Assembly: GCA_016718385.1 (NCBI GenBank)
Contig: JADKDK010000001.1
Span: 124,001-188,000, forward strand
DNA: 64,000 bases
Reading direction: 5' to 3'
DNA from: Gammaproteobacteria bacterium
GTDB lineage: Bacteria > Pseudomonadota > Gammaproteobacteria > Pseudomonadales > UBA5518
The translations under genes and the position numbers were made by a program. Positions 1 through 10,030 of this stretch are shown here, in pieces. Below the pieces are notes generated by a model that was given only the letters and a program-made list of their open reading frames with translations, did not search any database and was not told where the DNA came from. Position 1 is the first letter of the stretch. Each line of letters begins with the position of its first letter.

Positions 1-719
<719 letters not shown>

Positions 720-731
720 GGAGCAACGAGC

Positions 732-1148
732 ATGTCCCACCACGTCGATCCGAGCCGCGAGCATTTCGAAGCCTTCAAGGCGCTGCCGCGCGACACGCCG
801 ATCCTGATGCTGAACCTCATCCGGCTGCGCGCCGAGGCTGCGTACCCGGACGGGCGCGGCGGCAGCGGCATGGCGGCCTACGCCGCGTACTCGCGCGACA
901 GCGGCCCCGTGTTCCACCGGGTCGGCGGACGCATCGTGTGGCGCGGGCGGCCCGAGCAGGTGGTGATCGGGCCGACGGACGAGCGCTGGGACATCGCGTT
1001 CATCGCGCGCTATCCAACGGCGGCGGCCTTCCTCGAGATGGTGACCGACCCGGGCTACCGGCTCGCCGTCGTGCACCGCCAGGCGGCGGTCGACGACAGC
1101 CGGCTCGTCCGCCTGGCCGAACTGCCCCCGAGCGAGGACTTCGGCTGA
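732..1148 (+). CDS. DUF1330 family protein
   Basis: A 138-residue cytoplasmic protein starting 13 bases after the ppdK stop, with GAGGAG 8 bases before the ATG, so probably co-transcribed with ppdK. The opening pattern (predicted strand with TPILMLNLIR), the AYAAYS segment and the later FLEMVTDPGY motif are those of DUF1330, a small dimeric alpha-beta barrel (ferredoxin-like) family. No catalytic role is established for the family. It often lies beside lipid or aromatic catabolism genes, and several such blocks follow here. No signal peptide or membrane segment. Confidence 0.8.
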   Translation: MSHHVDPSREHFEAFKALPRDTPILMLNLIRLRAEAAYPDGRGGSGMAAYAAYSRDSGPVFHRVGGRIVWRGRPEQVVIGPTDERWDIAFIARYPTAAAFLEMVTDPGYRLAVVHRQAAVDDSRLVRLAELPPSEDFG

Positions 1149-1182
1149 GAGCTTGCGCGAGGCGCCGCGCGCGCAAACGGGT

Positions 1183-1563
1183 TCAACGCGCCGTCGGCGT
1201 GATCGCAACGAAAACCGGCTCCATGCCCTCGGCCTGCATCAGGCGGTTCATGTCGGCGCGCCGCTCGCCATATTTCTCGTCCAGCAGCCGGTCGATCACG
1301 GCGGCGCGCGCGTCGCTGGCCGGAACCAGTTCCGCGCGGCCCTGCAGCCACGGACCGCTCACGTTGCCGTCCCAGTCGCAGGGCGCGTAGCGCACCGCGG
1401 GATCGTCATGCAGGCGCTTCACCTTGCCGAAGCGCGTCGCCGTGCGCAGGCAGGCCGTGTCGTTCCACAGCACGAACCAGACCGGTGTCGCCACTTCGGC
1501 GCCGTTGCGCCGCCGCGTCACCAGATTGATGCATTCGGCGGTGGCGAATGGTGGGGGGTGCAT
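1183..1563 (-). CDS. PPOX-class (pyridoxamine 5'-phosphate oxidase-like) flavin/F420-type protein
   Basis: 126 residues from the ATG at 1563, which has CGGAG about 8 bases upstream; an upstream in-frame ATG at 1632 would add 23 residues with no family similarity. The signature is the split-barrel pattern INLVTRRRNG...VATPVWFVLW..., then TATRFGKVKRL and VRYAPCDWDGNVSGPW, typical of small PPOX-class proteins annotated as F420-dependent. Whether FMN or F420 is used cannot be told. It is convergent with the DUF1330 gene (34-base gap) and divergent from the glycan gene at 1725. Confidence 0.75.
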   Translation of the reverse strand: MHPPPFATAECINLVTRRRNGAEVATPVWFVLWNDTACLRTATRFGKVKRLHDDPAVRYAPCDWDGNVSGPWLQGRAELVPASDARAAVIDRLLDEKYGERRADMNRLMQAEGMEPVFVAITPTAR

Positions 1564-1724
1564 GCGATGGCTCCGGTTTTTTTCGGCCCCGTCTGGCGCG
1601 ATTATCGGGAACGTGTGCGACGCATTGTACATTTCGATCGCTTCCCTTGCCGACCATCCACCTCTCCGGTAGGCTCGCCGCTCTCTTTGACAGGCCCAAC
1701 CAGGGATTTGCGGATTACTGTGGC

Positions 1725-3026
1725 ATGCCGGTGACTCAGATCAGCAGAAACCAGCCATGCCCCTGCGGTAGCGGCAAGCGCTACAAGCACTGTTGCGGCG
1801 TGGAGTCGGCGACGGCCGCGCCGGCGGCGGCCGCGACTTCGCCGCCCGTGGGCGAGCAATTGCATGCCCCCGTCATTCCCGCCATGCGTCCCGACCTGCC
1901 CACCCTTATGCAGCGCGCACTCGGCTGCCAGAAGCAGGGCCGGCTGGCCGACGCGGAGGCGCTGTACCGCGAAGCGCTGACGCTCGCGCCCGCGAACTTC
2001 GACGCCCTGCACATGCTCGGCGTGGTGCGGCTGCAGCTCGACGAACCGGAGGCTGGCGCGCGATGCATACTGCGTGCGATCCGCGCCGCAACGGTGGAGT
2101 ACCCGCCGGCCTATGCGAACCTGGCCCTCTGCCTGTGCGCGATCGCGCGCCGGCGCGGGATTCTCGACGAGCTCCTCGATTCCGCCAGCCCCTCGCCCGA
2201 TGCCCCGCAGATCCATTTTTCCGCCGACTTGCCGGCCTGCGCCGACGATGCAGTGCTGGTATCGGTGCTCGTGTGCCGGACCGAAGAGCCGGTCACCGGC
2301 GCCGCGGATCCGCAGTCACTTGCGGGACAGACGCACCGCCAGCTCGAGCGCGTGGCGGCACCGACGCTGAATGCCTGCGCGCGCGCGGCCCGCGGACACT
2401 TTCTCGCACCGTTCGTCGCGGGAGATGCCTGGGATGCCGACCGCATCGAGCTGATGACGCGGCTGCTGCTCGCCCGCGGCAGGCGATGGGGCTTCAGCGG
2501 CGTGCGCTTCGCCGATGCGCAAGGGCGCCGGCTGCGCTTCGGGGACGATGCCGTCGCGGACGAACTGCTGCGCGGGCTCGACGCGATCCACTCGGCGCGC
2601 TCGCTCACGGCGGCTTTCCTGCAGTTCAACCACGCGGTCTGCGCGGGCAACCTGCTGGTCGAACGAGGATTGTGGGATGAGCTCGGCGGTTTTCGCGAGG
2701 ACAGCCCCGATCCCGCCTGGGACTTCTGCGTGCGCGCTGCGCTGTGCGCCCCGCCTGCGATCCTGTACGAGCCGAAATACACGCGCCTCGTCGGCTCCGG
2801 GGTTCACGCGGCTGACGCGGTACAAATCGCCGCGATGCGCGCGCAATGGCGCGCGGCGATCCGGGCAGCCTTCCCCGACCAGCCGCAGGCAGTGCAGCGC
2901 ATTCTCGCCGCGCAGCACGTGCGTGAGTGGCGGTTGCTGGACAGCGGACGCGTGCGCGACGTGGAGCCGCGCCGCCTGGTCGCGCTTGCGGAGGAATTCC
3001 TCGCGGCGCCGCACGCGCCGGCTTGA
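1725..3026 (+). CDS. SEC-C / TPR protein with glycosyltransferase-A-like C-terminal region
   Basis: 433 residues from ATG 1725; the longer open frame upstream reads through non-conserved sequence. Residues 8-22 carry a SEC-C zinc motif (CPCGSGKRYKHCCG, two Cys pairs). Residues about 50-130 form TPR helices (ADAEALYREALTLAPANFDALHMLG). The remainder resembles the second half of a GT2-type fold (HFLAPFVAGDAWDADRIELM, later GGFREDSPDPAWDFCVRAAL) but lacks a convincing DxD, so it may be a degenerate transferase. It lies 28 bases before the four-domain glycan protein and is probably in the same transcript. Function: surface glycan assembly, inferred from context only. Confidence 0.65.
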   Translation: MPVTQISRNQPCPCGSGKRYKHCCGVESATAAPAAAATSPPVGEQLHAPVIPAMRPDLPTLMQRALGCQKQGRLADAEALYREALTLAPANFDALHMLGVVRLQLDEPEAGARCILRAIRAATVEYPPAYANLALCLCAIARRRGILDELLDSASPSPDAPQIHFSADLPACADDAVLVSVLVCRTEEPVTGAADPQSLAGQTHRQLERVAAPTLNACARAARGHFLAPFVAGDAWDADRIELMTRLLLARGRRWGFSGVRFADAQGRRLRFGDDAVADELLRGLDAIHSARSLTAAFLQFNHAVCAGNLLVERGLWDELGGFREDSPDPAWDFCVRAALCAPPAILYEPKYTRLVGSGVHAADAVQIAAMRAQWRAAIRAAFPDQPQAVQRILAAQHVREWRLLDSGRVRDVEPRRLVALAEEFLAAPHAPA

Positions 3027-3054
3027 TCCACGGCACCAGGAGGAGATCGAGCCC

Positions 3055-6000
3055 GTGACATCCGAGACCCAGCCACGGCTGATCGCCTTCTACCTGCCGC
3101 AGTTCCACCCGATCCCGGAGAACGACGAGTGGTGGGGCAAGGGCTTCACCGAGTGGACCAGCGTCACGCGCGCGCGCCCGCTGTTTCCGGGTCACCAGCA
3201 GCCGCGCCTGCCCGCGGACCTGGGTTTCTACGACCTCAGGCTGCCCGAGGTGCGCGAGGCGCAGGCGGCGCTGGCGCGTCATTACGGCATTCACGGATTC
3301 TGCTACTACTACTACTGGCTCAAGGATGGCGTGCAGCTGCTCGAGCGGCCGCTGCGCGAGATGCTGGCTGGCCGCGCGCCGGACTTCCCGTTCTGCCTGT
3401 GCTGGGCCAACGAGCCCTGGACACGGCGCTGGAAAGGCCGCGAGCGCGACGTGCTGGTGGACCAGGACCACAGCCCGGCGAACAACCTCGCATTCATCCG
3501 CAGCATCGTTCCCTACCTGAAGGATCCGCGCTACATCCGCGTCGAGGGCAGGCCCTTGCTCCTCGTCTATCGCGCAGCGCTGATTCCGGGGCTCGCGGCA
3601 ACGGTGCTCGCGTGGCGCCAGGAGCTCGCGCGCCACGGCTTGCCGCCGCCCTACCTTGTGGCGGCGGAAACCTACGGCCATTCCGGCGCCGGGGCAGTCG
3701 CTGCGGGCTTCGACGCGGGCTACGAATTCCCGCCGCATGGCGCGACGCGTTCGGCGCAGGTGATGCCGCAGGCGATCGGCCTGGGTTCCGAGTTCACGGG
3801 CGGCGTGCGCGACTACGCGAAGATCGCTGCCGGATTCCGCGAGCGCGTCCTGCCGGACTACCCGCTGCACCGCGGTCTGATGCTGGCCTGGGACAACACC
3901 GCACGCCGGGGGAATGCCGCGGACATCTCGGTGAACTTCACGGTCGAGGCCTACCATGGCTGGCTGCGCGCGATGCTGCAGTCGACGCGGGAGGCGTTCG
4001 CGGGTGAGCGCCGGATCCTGTTCGTCAACGCGTGGAACGAGTGGTCCGAGGGAAGCTATCTCGAGCCCGACCAGCTGTACGGGCATGCCTGCCTCGAGGC
4101 GACACGCGCGGCGCTGCTCGACGAGCCGTGGATCCCGCACGTTGCTGCCGGTCCCGAGCCGGCCGTCGCGGGGCAATTGCCGCCGGCGGCCGTTCGCGCG
4201 GGCCGTAGCGATGGCGGCGCGCAGGAATCGGGCGGTGACCTGCGGATCGTTTCCGTCTCGATGATTGGCAACGAGGCGGACATCGTCGAAGCCTTCGTGC
4301 GCGACAACCTGGCGTACGTCGACCACATGCTGATCGCGGAACACAACACGCTCGACGGCACGCGCGACATCCTGCAGGCCCTGGTCGCTGAGGGGTTGCC
4401 GCTCACCGTGAAGCGGATCGAAACCGCGGCTTTCGATCAGGCCGCCGTCACGAACGCCCTGCTTGCGGAGGCCGTGGGACGCTTCGATCCCGATTGGGTG
4501 ATCCCGCTGGATGCCGACGAGTTCCTCGATGCCGACAGCCGCGACGCCCTCGAGGCGGAGTTGACCTCGCTCACCGGCAGTCACGCGAGGCTGCGCTGGA
4601 TCCAGCACGTGCCGACCGCGCAGGACGATCCCGCAGAGCCGCATCCGGCGCGGCGCATACGTCACCGCTACGCTTTTCCGCCGCCCAATCCGGCGCAGAA
4701 CCCCTATGTGTGGAAGCTGGCGCTCAACGGCCGGCTGATCCGGCCCTACCTGGATCGCTATGACCTCGAGAAGGGCAGCCACCGCGTGGTGTTCAGGGGC
4801 TGCCGGGAACCCTCGGCCCAGCCTGCGACAATCCTGCGCCACGCGGTGCTGCGCCACTACCCGGTGCGCTCCTTCGAGCAGCTGAGCCTGAAGGCCGGGC
4901 TCGGTATGCTGCAGGGCCGGCTGGCGGGGCGCAACGAGCTGGGCGGCACGCACGTGCCGCGATTGTATCGGCAACTGCTCGCGGGTCGGCACGATCTGGC
5001 GGACCTGCAACACGCGGTGCGGGAATACCTCGATAGCGGCCGACGGGGCCCCGACGAACTGGTCGACACCGCCATCATCGCCGAAGCCAAGCAGCACACG
5101 AGCTCGCTGTGCCACGGCGGCCTGCGCCAGCCCGCGACGGTAGTCTTCCTGCGCTGGATCGAGCGCCAGGGCACCTCGGCCGCGGATCAGGGGGTGACAG
5201 CGGATGCCGCGCGCGGCATGCAGGCAACGCGTTTCGACTGGTGTCCCTGGCTGTTCTGGGGCGAGGCCTGCGCCGATGCGCGGGCGCAGCAGATGGCCTT
5301 CCAGGCGCAGTGGGCCGCGGAAGGCCGCCTGCGCTGCGGATCGCGATGCTTCATTTCGCCACAGGCCGGTTTCGTGCCCGGCAAGGTAACGCTCGGTGAC
5401 GAGTGCTATATCGCGGCCCAGGCCTATGTTACGGATCAAGTCACGGCCGGAAACCAATGCACGATCAACCCCTTCGCCGTGGTGCGCGGCACGGTGACCA
5501 TGGGCGATCACGTGCGCGTCGGCGCCCACGCGAGCATCCTCGGCTTCAACCACAACCACGCCAGGCTCGACCGGCCCATTCACGAGCAGGGCCTGTCGTC
5601 CAAGGGTATTCGCATCGGGGATGATGTGTGGATCGGCTCGGGCGCGCTGTTGCTCGACGGCGTCAGCGTCGGCAGCCACTGCATCGTCGCGGCAGGAGCA
5701 GTCGTGACCCGCGACGTGCCCGACTGGGCGGTGGTGGCGGGCAATCCGGCCAAGGTACTGCGTGACCGCCGCGAGCGCGCGAGCGCGGCGACCCGTCGCC
5801 CGTCGCTGGCGCGCACACTCACCGAGTTCGGTCGGCGCGCCGCGGCGCAGTGGCCCGCGATCATCGCGCGGTGCGAGGTCCGCGGCGGCGGCGAGCTCGG
5901 CTACACCGACATCCCGGGCACGCGGCCCGCGAGCATCCGGCCGCTCGCGGACGCCATCGAGATCGCCGCCGCGTTCGGCAGCCTGCCGCCGGGGCAGTCG

Positions 6001-6858
6001 GCGCCGGCGCTGATCGCGCGCCTGCAGGCCTGCCAGGATTCCGGGACGGGCATGCCCATGGATCCTCTCGCGCCGCGGTGCACGGACTATCTGGCGGCGG
6101 AGATGAACGACGGCAATGCCGCCTACATGGTGCTTTCGCTGGGCTATGCGCTGATGTGCCTGGGCGCGCGTTTCCCGCAACCCTTCGCGGTGCCGCAGGA
6201 AATGAGCCCGTCGCAGCTGCAGGCGCTGCTGGCGAAGCGACCGTGGACGAGCAATGCCTGGGGCGCGGGCGCCTGGGTCGATGCCCTCGGCACGGCGCTG
6301 TGGATGAATCGTCATTTCTTCGGCCTGCCCGGCCCTGCAGAGACGTTGTTTGCGTGGCTGCAGGGCGCCTGCAATCCGCAGACCGGCCTGTGGGGCGAGC
6401 CGCGGGCGCAGGACGGCTGGCTGGAACCGGTGAATGGTTTCTACCGGCTGACGCGTGGCACCTATGCGCAGTTCGAACGACCCGTGCCCTGGCCCGAGGC
6501 GGCGCTGGACACGATCCTTGCGCACATCCGCGCCAACGACGGCTTCGTGACGCGCAACGTCAATGCCTGCAACCTGCTCGACGTGGTGCACCCGCTGTGG
6601 CTGCTCTCGCAGTCGAGCGCGCACCGCCGCGACGAGGTGCTGGCATTCATCGAAGGGCAGTTGCCGCTCATCGCCGCGCGCTGGATCGACGGCGCCGGCT
6701 TCGCCTTCGCGCCCGGAGGTGCCGCGGGGCTGCAGGGCACGGAGATGTGGCTGTCGATCCTCAGGATCGGCGCGGACGTGCTGGAGATGGGCGATGAGCT
6801 GCCCTGGACGCCGCGGGGCGTGCACCGCCTGCGCCCGCCCGGAGCCGCGCACGACTGA
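3055..6858 (+). CDS. Four-domain surface-glycan protein: WbsX/GH99-like, GT2-like, hexapeptide acyltransferase, C-terminal helical domain
   Basis: 1267 residues from GTG 3055, chosen because AGGAGG lies 11 bases upstream and the WbsX domain begins at once (LIAFYLPQFHPIPEND). Residues 1-370: WbsX/GH99-like domain with WWGKGFTEW, CWANEPW and WNEWSEGSYLEPD near residue 327. Residues about 395-690: a Glyco_tranf_2_4-type transferase (VSVSMIGNEADIVE, then DADEF at 486-490). Residues about 760-905: left-handed beta-helix acetyltransferase with hexapeptide turns and the terminal VVAGNPAKVL signature. Residues 910-1265 look like an alpha/alpha-barrel (WGEPRAQDGW, WLSQSS repeats) with no firm assignment. 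No signal peptide, so action is probably cytoplasmic on O-antigen or another glycan. All four modules run in one frame without interruption. Confidence 0.8.
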   Translation: MTSETQPRLIAFYLPQFHPIPENDEWWGKGFTEWTSVTRARPLFPGHQQPRLPADLGFYDLRLPEVREAQAALARHYGIHGFCYYYYWLKDGVQLLERPLREMLAGRAPDFPFCLCWANEPWTRRWKGRERDVLVDQDHSPANNLAFIRSIVPYLKDPRYIRVEGRPLLLVYRAALIPGLAATVLAWRQELARHGLPPPYLVAAETYGHSGAGAVAAGFDAGYEFPPHGATRSAQVMPQAIGLGSEFTGGVRDYAKIAAGFRERVLPDYPLHRGLMLAWDNTARRGNAADISVNFTVEAYHGWLRAMLQSTREAFAGERRILFVNAWNEWSEGSYLEPDQLYGHACLEATRAALLDEPWIPHVAAGPEPAVAGQLPPAAVRAGRSDGGAQESGGDLRIVSVSMIGNEADIVEAFVRDNLAYVDHMLIAEHNTLDGTRDILQALVAEGLPLTVKRIETAAFDQAAVTNALLAEAVGRFDPDWVIPLDADEFLDADSRDALEAELTSLTGSHARLRWIQHVPTAQDDPAEPHPARRIRHRYAFPPPNPAQNPYVWKLALNGRLIRPYLDRYDLEKGSHRVVFRGCREPSAQPATILRHAVLRHYPVRSFEQLSLKAGLGMLQGRLAGRNELGGTHVPRLYRQLLAGRHDLADLQHAVREYLDSGRRGPDELVDTAIIAEAKQHTSSLCHGGLRQPATVVFLRWIERQGTSAADQGVTADAARGMQATRFDWCPWLFWGEACADARAQQMAFQAQWAAEGRLRCGSRCFISPQAGFVPGKVTLGDECYIAAQAYVTDQVTAGNQCTINPFAVVRGTVTMGDHVRVGAHASILGFNHNHARLDRPIHEQGLSSKGIRIGDDVWIGSGALLLDGVSVGSHCIVAAGAVVTRDVPDWAVVAGNPAKVLRDRRERASAATRRPSLARTLTEFGRRAAAQWPAIIARCEVRGGGELGYTDIPGTRPASIRPLADAIEIAAAFGSLPPGQSAPALIARLQACQDSGTGMPMDPLAPRCTDYLAAEMNDGNAAYMVLSLGYALMCLGARFPQPFAVPQEMSPSQLQALLAKRPWTSNAWGAGAWVDALGTALWMNRHFFGLPGPAETLFAWLQGACNPQTGLWGEPRAQDGWLEPVNGFYRLTRGTYAQFERPVPWPEAALDTILAHIRANDGFVTRNVNACNLLDVVHPLWLLSQSSAHRRDEVLAFIEGQLPLIAARWIDGAGFAFAPGGAAGLQGTEMWLSILRIGADVLEMGDELPWTPRGVHRLRPPGAAHD

Positions 6859-6928
6859 TCGGCGCACCCAGCGGTCCGGCCACGACCGAGTTCCACGTCA
6901 GCAAGCCCGACGGCTGGCTGGCGGGGAA

Positions 6929-7717
6929 CTACGCGTCCCGTTCCCAGCGCAGGCGCATCTCCAGCACCAGCGGCGCGCCGGGGCGAACCAGCGCCGGCGT
7001 GCCGTTCAGCGCATCGGGCGGCGCGGTCCACGGCTCCACGCACACGGCGTGCGCCGGGTGCTCGTAGACCACCCAGTGCGCGTGGTTCGACGACAGCCAC
7101 AGGCGCAGCGCGCCGGGCCAGCGCAGGCAGGGCTCGCGGTGGAGGCCGATGAAGCAGTCGTCACCCGTGGCGGTCTCGGGGGCCGCGCGCGCGCCGGTGG
7201 GCAGGCCCTCGCTGTCGAGCACGATGCGCTGCGTCGCGCCGAAGTCCAGCGCGAGCGGCGCGCCGTGGCGTAATCGACGCAGGAACCAGGGATGGAAACC
7301 CGCGCTGGCGGGGTAGGGCCGGGTGCGAGCGTGCAGTTCCAGGCGCACCTCGAGTGCGTTGTCGTGCAGCCGGAAGCGCTGCAGCGCGAAGCCGTCGAAC
7401 GGCCAGCCGGGCTGCAGCTCGATGCGCAATGTGTCCCCGGCAACGATCTGCCAGCCACGCCTGAACACCGTGCCGTGGATCGCGTGCGCACCCGAATCGC
7501 AGGGCATGCGGTACTCGCGGCCCTCGAAGCGGAATCGGCCCCCTCGCAGCCGCCCCGCCCACGGCGCCAGCGGATAGCTGCCCCACGCGAGCGGGTCGTC
7601 GCCGGCGCTGAGCAGCAGCTCCTCGCCGTAAACGCACAGCGAGGCGATGCGGCCGCCGTGCGCGGCGTCGACGCGCACGCGGCAGTCGGCGTTGCCCAGC
7701 AGCAGGCTGTCGTTCAT
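6929..7717 (-). CDS. Aldose 1-epimerase (mutarotase) family protein
   Basis: 262 residues from ATG 7717; an in-frame ATG at 7759 adds 14 unconserved residues. The beta-sandwich mutarotase fold shows GGRIASL, SYPLAPWAGRL, AHAIHG (residues 77-82, with a conserved His), GFHPWF (His 142) and VCVEPWTAPPDA, which holds the Glu that serves as base in this family. Such enzymes interconvert sugar anomers or act on hexose-6-phosphates; substrate unknown. It lies 46 bases downstream of slyX on the same strand and converges with the glycan gene. Confidence 0.85.
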   Translation of the reverse strand: MNDSLLLGNADCRVRVDAAHGGRIASLCVYGEELLLSAGDDPLAWGSYPLAPWAGRLRGGRFRFEGREYRMPCDSGAHAIHGTVFRRGWQIVAGDTLRIELQPGWPFDGFALQRFRLHDNALEVRLELHARTRPYPASAGFHPWFLRRLRHGAPLALDFGATQRIVLDSEGLPTGARAAPETATGDDCFIGLHREPCLRWPGALRLWLSSNHAHWVVYEHPAHAVCVEPWTAPPDALNGTPALVRPGAPLVLEMRLRWERDA

Positions 7718-7763
7718 TGCAGATGTTCCCGTAGCCGTTGCGTCACGCCGGCCGTGCAACTCA

Positions 7764-7964
7764 TCAGTAGTGCGGGGGGATCTCCTGCCCGGGCGGCGCG
7801 GGAAGCGCCTCCTGCACGCTCTTCAGCTGCTGCGCGAGTTGACGCAACTGGTCGCGCAGCACGTCGAGCGCCTGCTGCTGGCGCCACACCGTGCGGTTGA
7901 GCTCGTCGATCTGGTCCTCGGCGGACATCATCTTGGACTCGAGATTCTCGAAACGGTCTTCCAT
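7764..7964 (-). CDS. slyX: SlyX-like coiled-coil protein
   Basis: 66 residues beginning MEDRFENLESKMMSAEDQ and ending GQEIPPHY, the two conserved ends of SlyX, with a continuous heptad coiled coil between. SlyX is a small cytoplasmic protein of unknown biochemical role, named for its position beside slyD in E. coli; here it is beside a mutarotase instead. The ATG at 7964 is set by homology: the open frame extends far upstream across the divergent DUF1214 gene and is not real there. Confidence 0.85.
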   Translation of the reverse strand: MEDRFENLESKMMSAEDQIDELNRTVWRQQQALDVLRDQLRQLAQQLKSVQEALPAPPGQEIPPHY

Positions 7965-8081
7965 GGGCGCGTCCTGTGGCTGGAGCGGCGATTCTAGCCG
8001 CGTTGCCGGCGCGAGGGCAGGGCGCGGCTGATCTGCGACAATGCGGCTCGACCCGACACGCGCACGAGGAGGCGCCGCCCG

Positions 8082-9368
8082 ATGAAATTCAATGTGAAGT
8101 GGTTGTGCGCCCTGCTGCTCGGCTCGCTCCTGGTCGACGCGGCAGCGGCGCAACCCGCCGCGCAGAGCGCGGCGCCGGCGCCGCGTGCAGAGCTCGAAGC
8201 GGCGTGGGACGATTTCCAGCAGGCATTGGCGGAGTGCACGCGCTTCGTGCGCGAGCATCCCTTCTACCAGAACGAGGAGGACCGCGCCGCGGCCTACGCC
8301 TACCTGTCCGCGATGACGCTGGCGCGCATCGAGGAGGACATCGTCTTCGACGCCGGGCAGCCGTTTTTCCGCGTGCTCGACCACCGCATCCGCGAGGGCG
8401 GTGACAACCCCGACCAGCGCTACCTGATCGCCTCGCTGAAGGGCGGCGAACGCTACCGCGTCTGGGGTACGCTGGGCAGCAACCGGCGGCTGGACCTGCA
8501 GGTCTATGCCGGCGATCCCTTCGTCGCCGGCAGCGGCGGGCGCAGCGCTTCGAGTATCCTCTTCGAGCAGCTGCAGGTCGCGCCCGACGGCAGTTTCGAA
8601 GTGCTGCTCTCGCCCGAGCGGCAGGCGGGCAACTGGCTCGAGAATCCCGCCGACGGCAGCAGCCTGCTGGTGCGGCAGATCTTCAGCGACTGGAAGAGCG
8701 AGTTGCCGGGCGAGGTGCACATCGACCGCCTCGGTCACGAGGGCGAGCTGAAACCGGTGCTCGACGAGACGGCGATGGCGGCGCGGCTGCGCAAGGCGGC
8801 TGCCGACCTGCGCGTGCACGTGAAGGTCTGGCCCGGCATGGTGCAGCGCCGCTACCTGGCGATGCCCCCGAACACCCTGAGCGCGCCCGCCGACCCCAGC
8901 GCGCTCGGCGGCGTGCCCGGGCGCTTCATGGCGAGCGGCAACTTCGACCTGGCGCCCGACGAGGCGCTGGTGATCCGTACCTGGCCGGCGAGCGGAAACT
9001 ACCAGGGCATACAGCTGGCGGACCTGTGGTTTTCCTCGCTGGAGTACGCGAACCGCCAGACCAGCCTCACGGCCGACCAGGCGCAACTCGCCGCGGACGG
9101 GTCCTATTACTTCGTGATTGCCGGTCGCGATCCCGGGGTGCCGAACTGGCTCGATACCACGGGGCGGCAACGCGGGGTGATCCTGCTGCGCTTCGACGGC
9201 GTGAAGGAAAGGACCTTCGACCCGGCGCAGCACCCGCACGCGACCCTGGTGAAGCTGGCGCAGCTGCGCGATCACCTGCCCGCGGATACCCCGCGGGTCA
9301 CCCCGCAACAGCGTGCCGCCGAGATCGCCGCGCGCCGCCAGCACGTGCAGCGTCGCCTCGGGATCTGA
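8082..9368 (+). CDS. DUF1214 domain protein, exported
   Basis: 428 residues with a Sec signal peptide (MKFNVKWLCALLLGSLLVDAA, cleavage near residue 23). The mature part contains YLSAMTLARIEED, a beta-rich centre (RYRVWGTLGSNRRLDLQVYAGDPF) and a C-terminal half with NYQGIQLADLWFSSLEY, LAADGSYYFVIAGRDPGVPNWLDT and GVILLRFDGV, the DUF1214 signature. Family members are common in lipid- and steroid-degrading bacteria; no enzyme activity is established. Probably periplasmic. AGGAGG lies about 10 bases before the ATG. Divergent from slyX across a 117-base gap. Confidence 0.8.
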   Translation: MKFNVKWLCALLLGSLLVDAAAAQPAAQSAAPAPRAELEAAWDDFQQALAECTRFVREHPFYQNEEDRAAAYAYLSAMTLARIEEDIVFDAGQPFFRVLDHRIREGGDNPDQRYLIASLKGGERYRVWGTLGSNRRLDLQVYAGDPFVAGSGGRSASSILFEQLQVAPDGSFEVLLSPERQAGNWLENPADGSSLLVRQIFSDWKSELPGEVHIDRLGHEGELKPVLDETAMAARLRKAAADLRVHVKVWPGMVQRRYLAMPPNTLSAPADPSALGGVPGRFMASGNFDLAPDEALVIRTWPASGNYQGIQLADLWFSSLEYANRQTSLTADQAQLAADGSYYFVIAGRDPGVPNWLDTTGRQRGVILLRFDGVKERTFDPAQHPHATLVKLAQLRDHLPADTPRVTPQQRAAEIAARRQHVQRRLGI

Positions 9369-9559
9369 GCAGGGCGACCGCCGTTCGCAGCGGCTTCTCC
9401 TGCGCGGGTTCAATTGTATGCCGCGCATGTATTGCAGGATCAGTCGACAGTGGAATCTCGGGGTGCCCCTTCAGGTCTGGATGGCATGTGCGACCCGGCT
9501 TGTCGCGGCGCAGCGCTTGCGTTTCAATGCGCGGCAATCACGCCCGGGCCGGTAACACC

Positions 9560-10030
9560 ATGTCGACTCTCAACGATTCCAGCATCGTAGCGCTCTCGCA
9601 CATCATCCAGATATCCGTGGCGCCGGTGTTCCTGCTGACCGGCATCGGCTCGATTCTCGGCGTGCTCGCCAACCGCCTCGGGCGCATCGTCGATCGCGCG
9701 CGCTTCCTCGAGTCGCGCCCCGAATTGTCGCGCCACCTCACCGAGGCCAGCGCCGAGGTCGAGCTGATGCGTCTCGCCGAACGCAAGCGCTGGATCAACC
9801 GCGCGATCACGTTGTGCACCCTGTGCGCGCTGCTGGTCTGTACCGTGATCGCGACGCTCTTCGTCGCTGCCTTCGTCACGCTAGAGATCGGCACCATCGT
9901 TGCTGGGCTGTTCATCCTCTCCATGCTGGCGCTGATCGCCGGCCTGCTCTGCTTCCTGCGCGAGATCTACGTCGCCATCCACAAGGAGCGAACGCCCCGC
10001 GGCGCGCGCCCGGCGGGAGACGTTTCGTGA
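9560..10030 (+). CDS. DUF2721 inner-membrane protein
   Basis: 156 residues from ATG 9560. Membrane segments are predicted at about 12-34, 77-100 and 103-127, around a charged cytoplasmic loop (NRLGRIVDRARFLESR) that is typical of DUF2721. Function unknown. Its stop overlaps the next start (GTGA, 10027-10030), so translation is coupled to the LLM oxidoreductase. The 190 bases upstream of the start hold no other gene that I can see. Confidence 0.8.
   Translation: MSTLNDSSIVALSHIIQISVAPVFLLTGIGSILGVLANRLGRIVDRARFLESRPELSRHLTEASAEVELMRLAERKRWINRAITLCTLCALLVCTVIATLFVAAFVTLEIGTIVAGLFILSMLALIAGLLCFLREIYVAIHKERTPRGARPAGDVS

Noticed and set aside
2626..6867. Open frame of 1413 codons on the minus strand, antisense to the glycan protein
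   Set aside because: It mirrors the codon pattern of the plus-strand gene; composition is Arg/Gln/His-rich and no family motif appears. High GC makes such shadows common.
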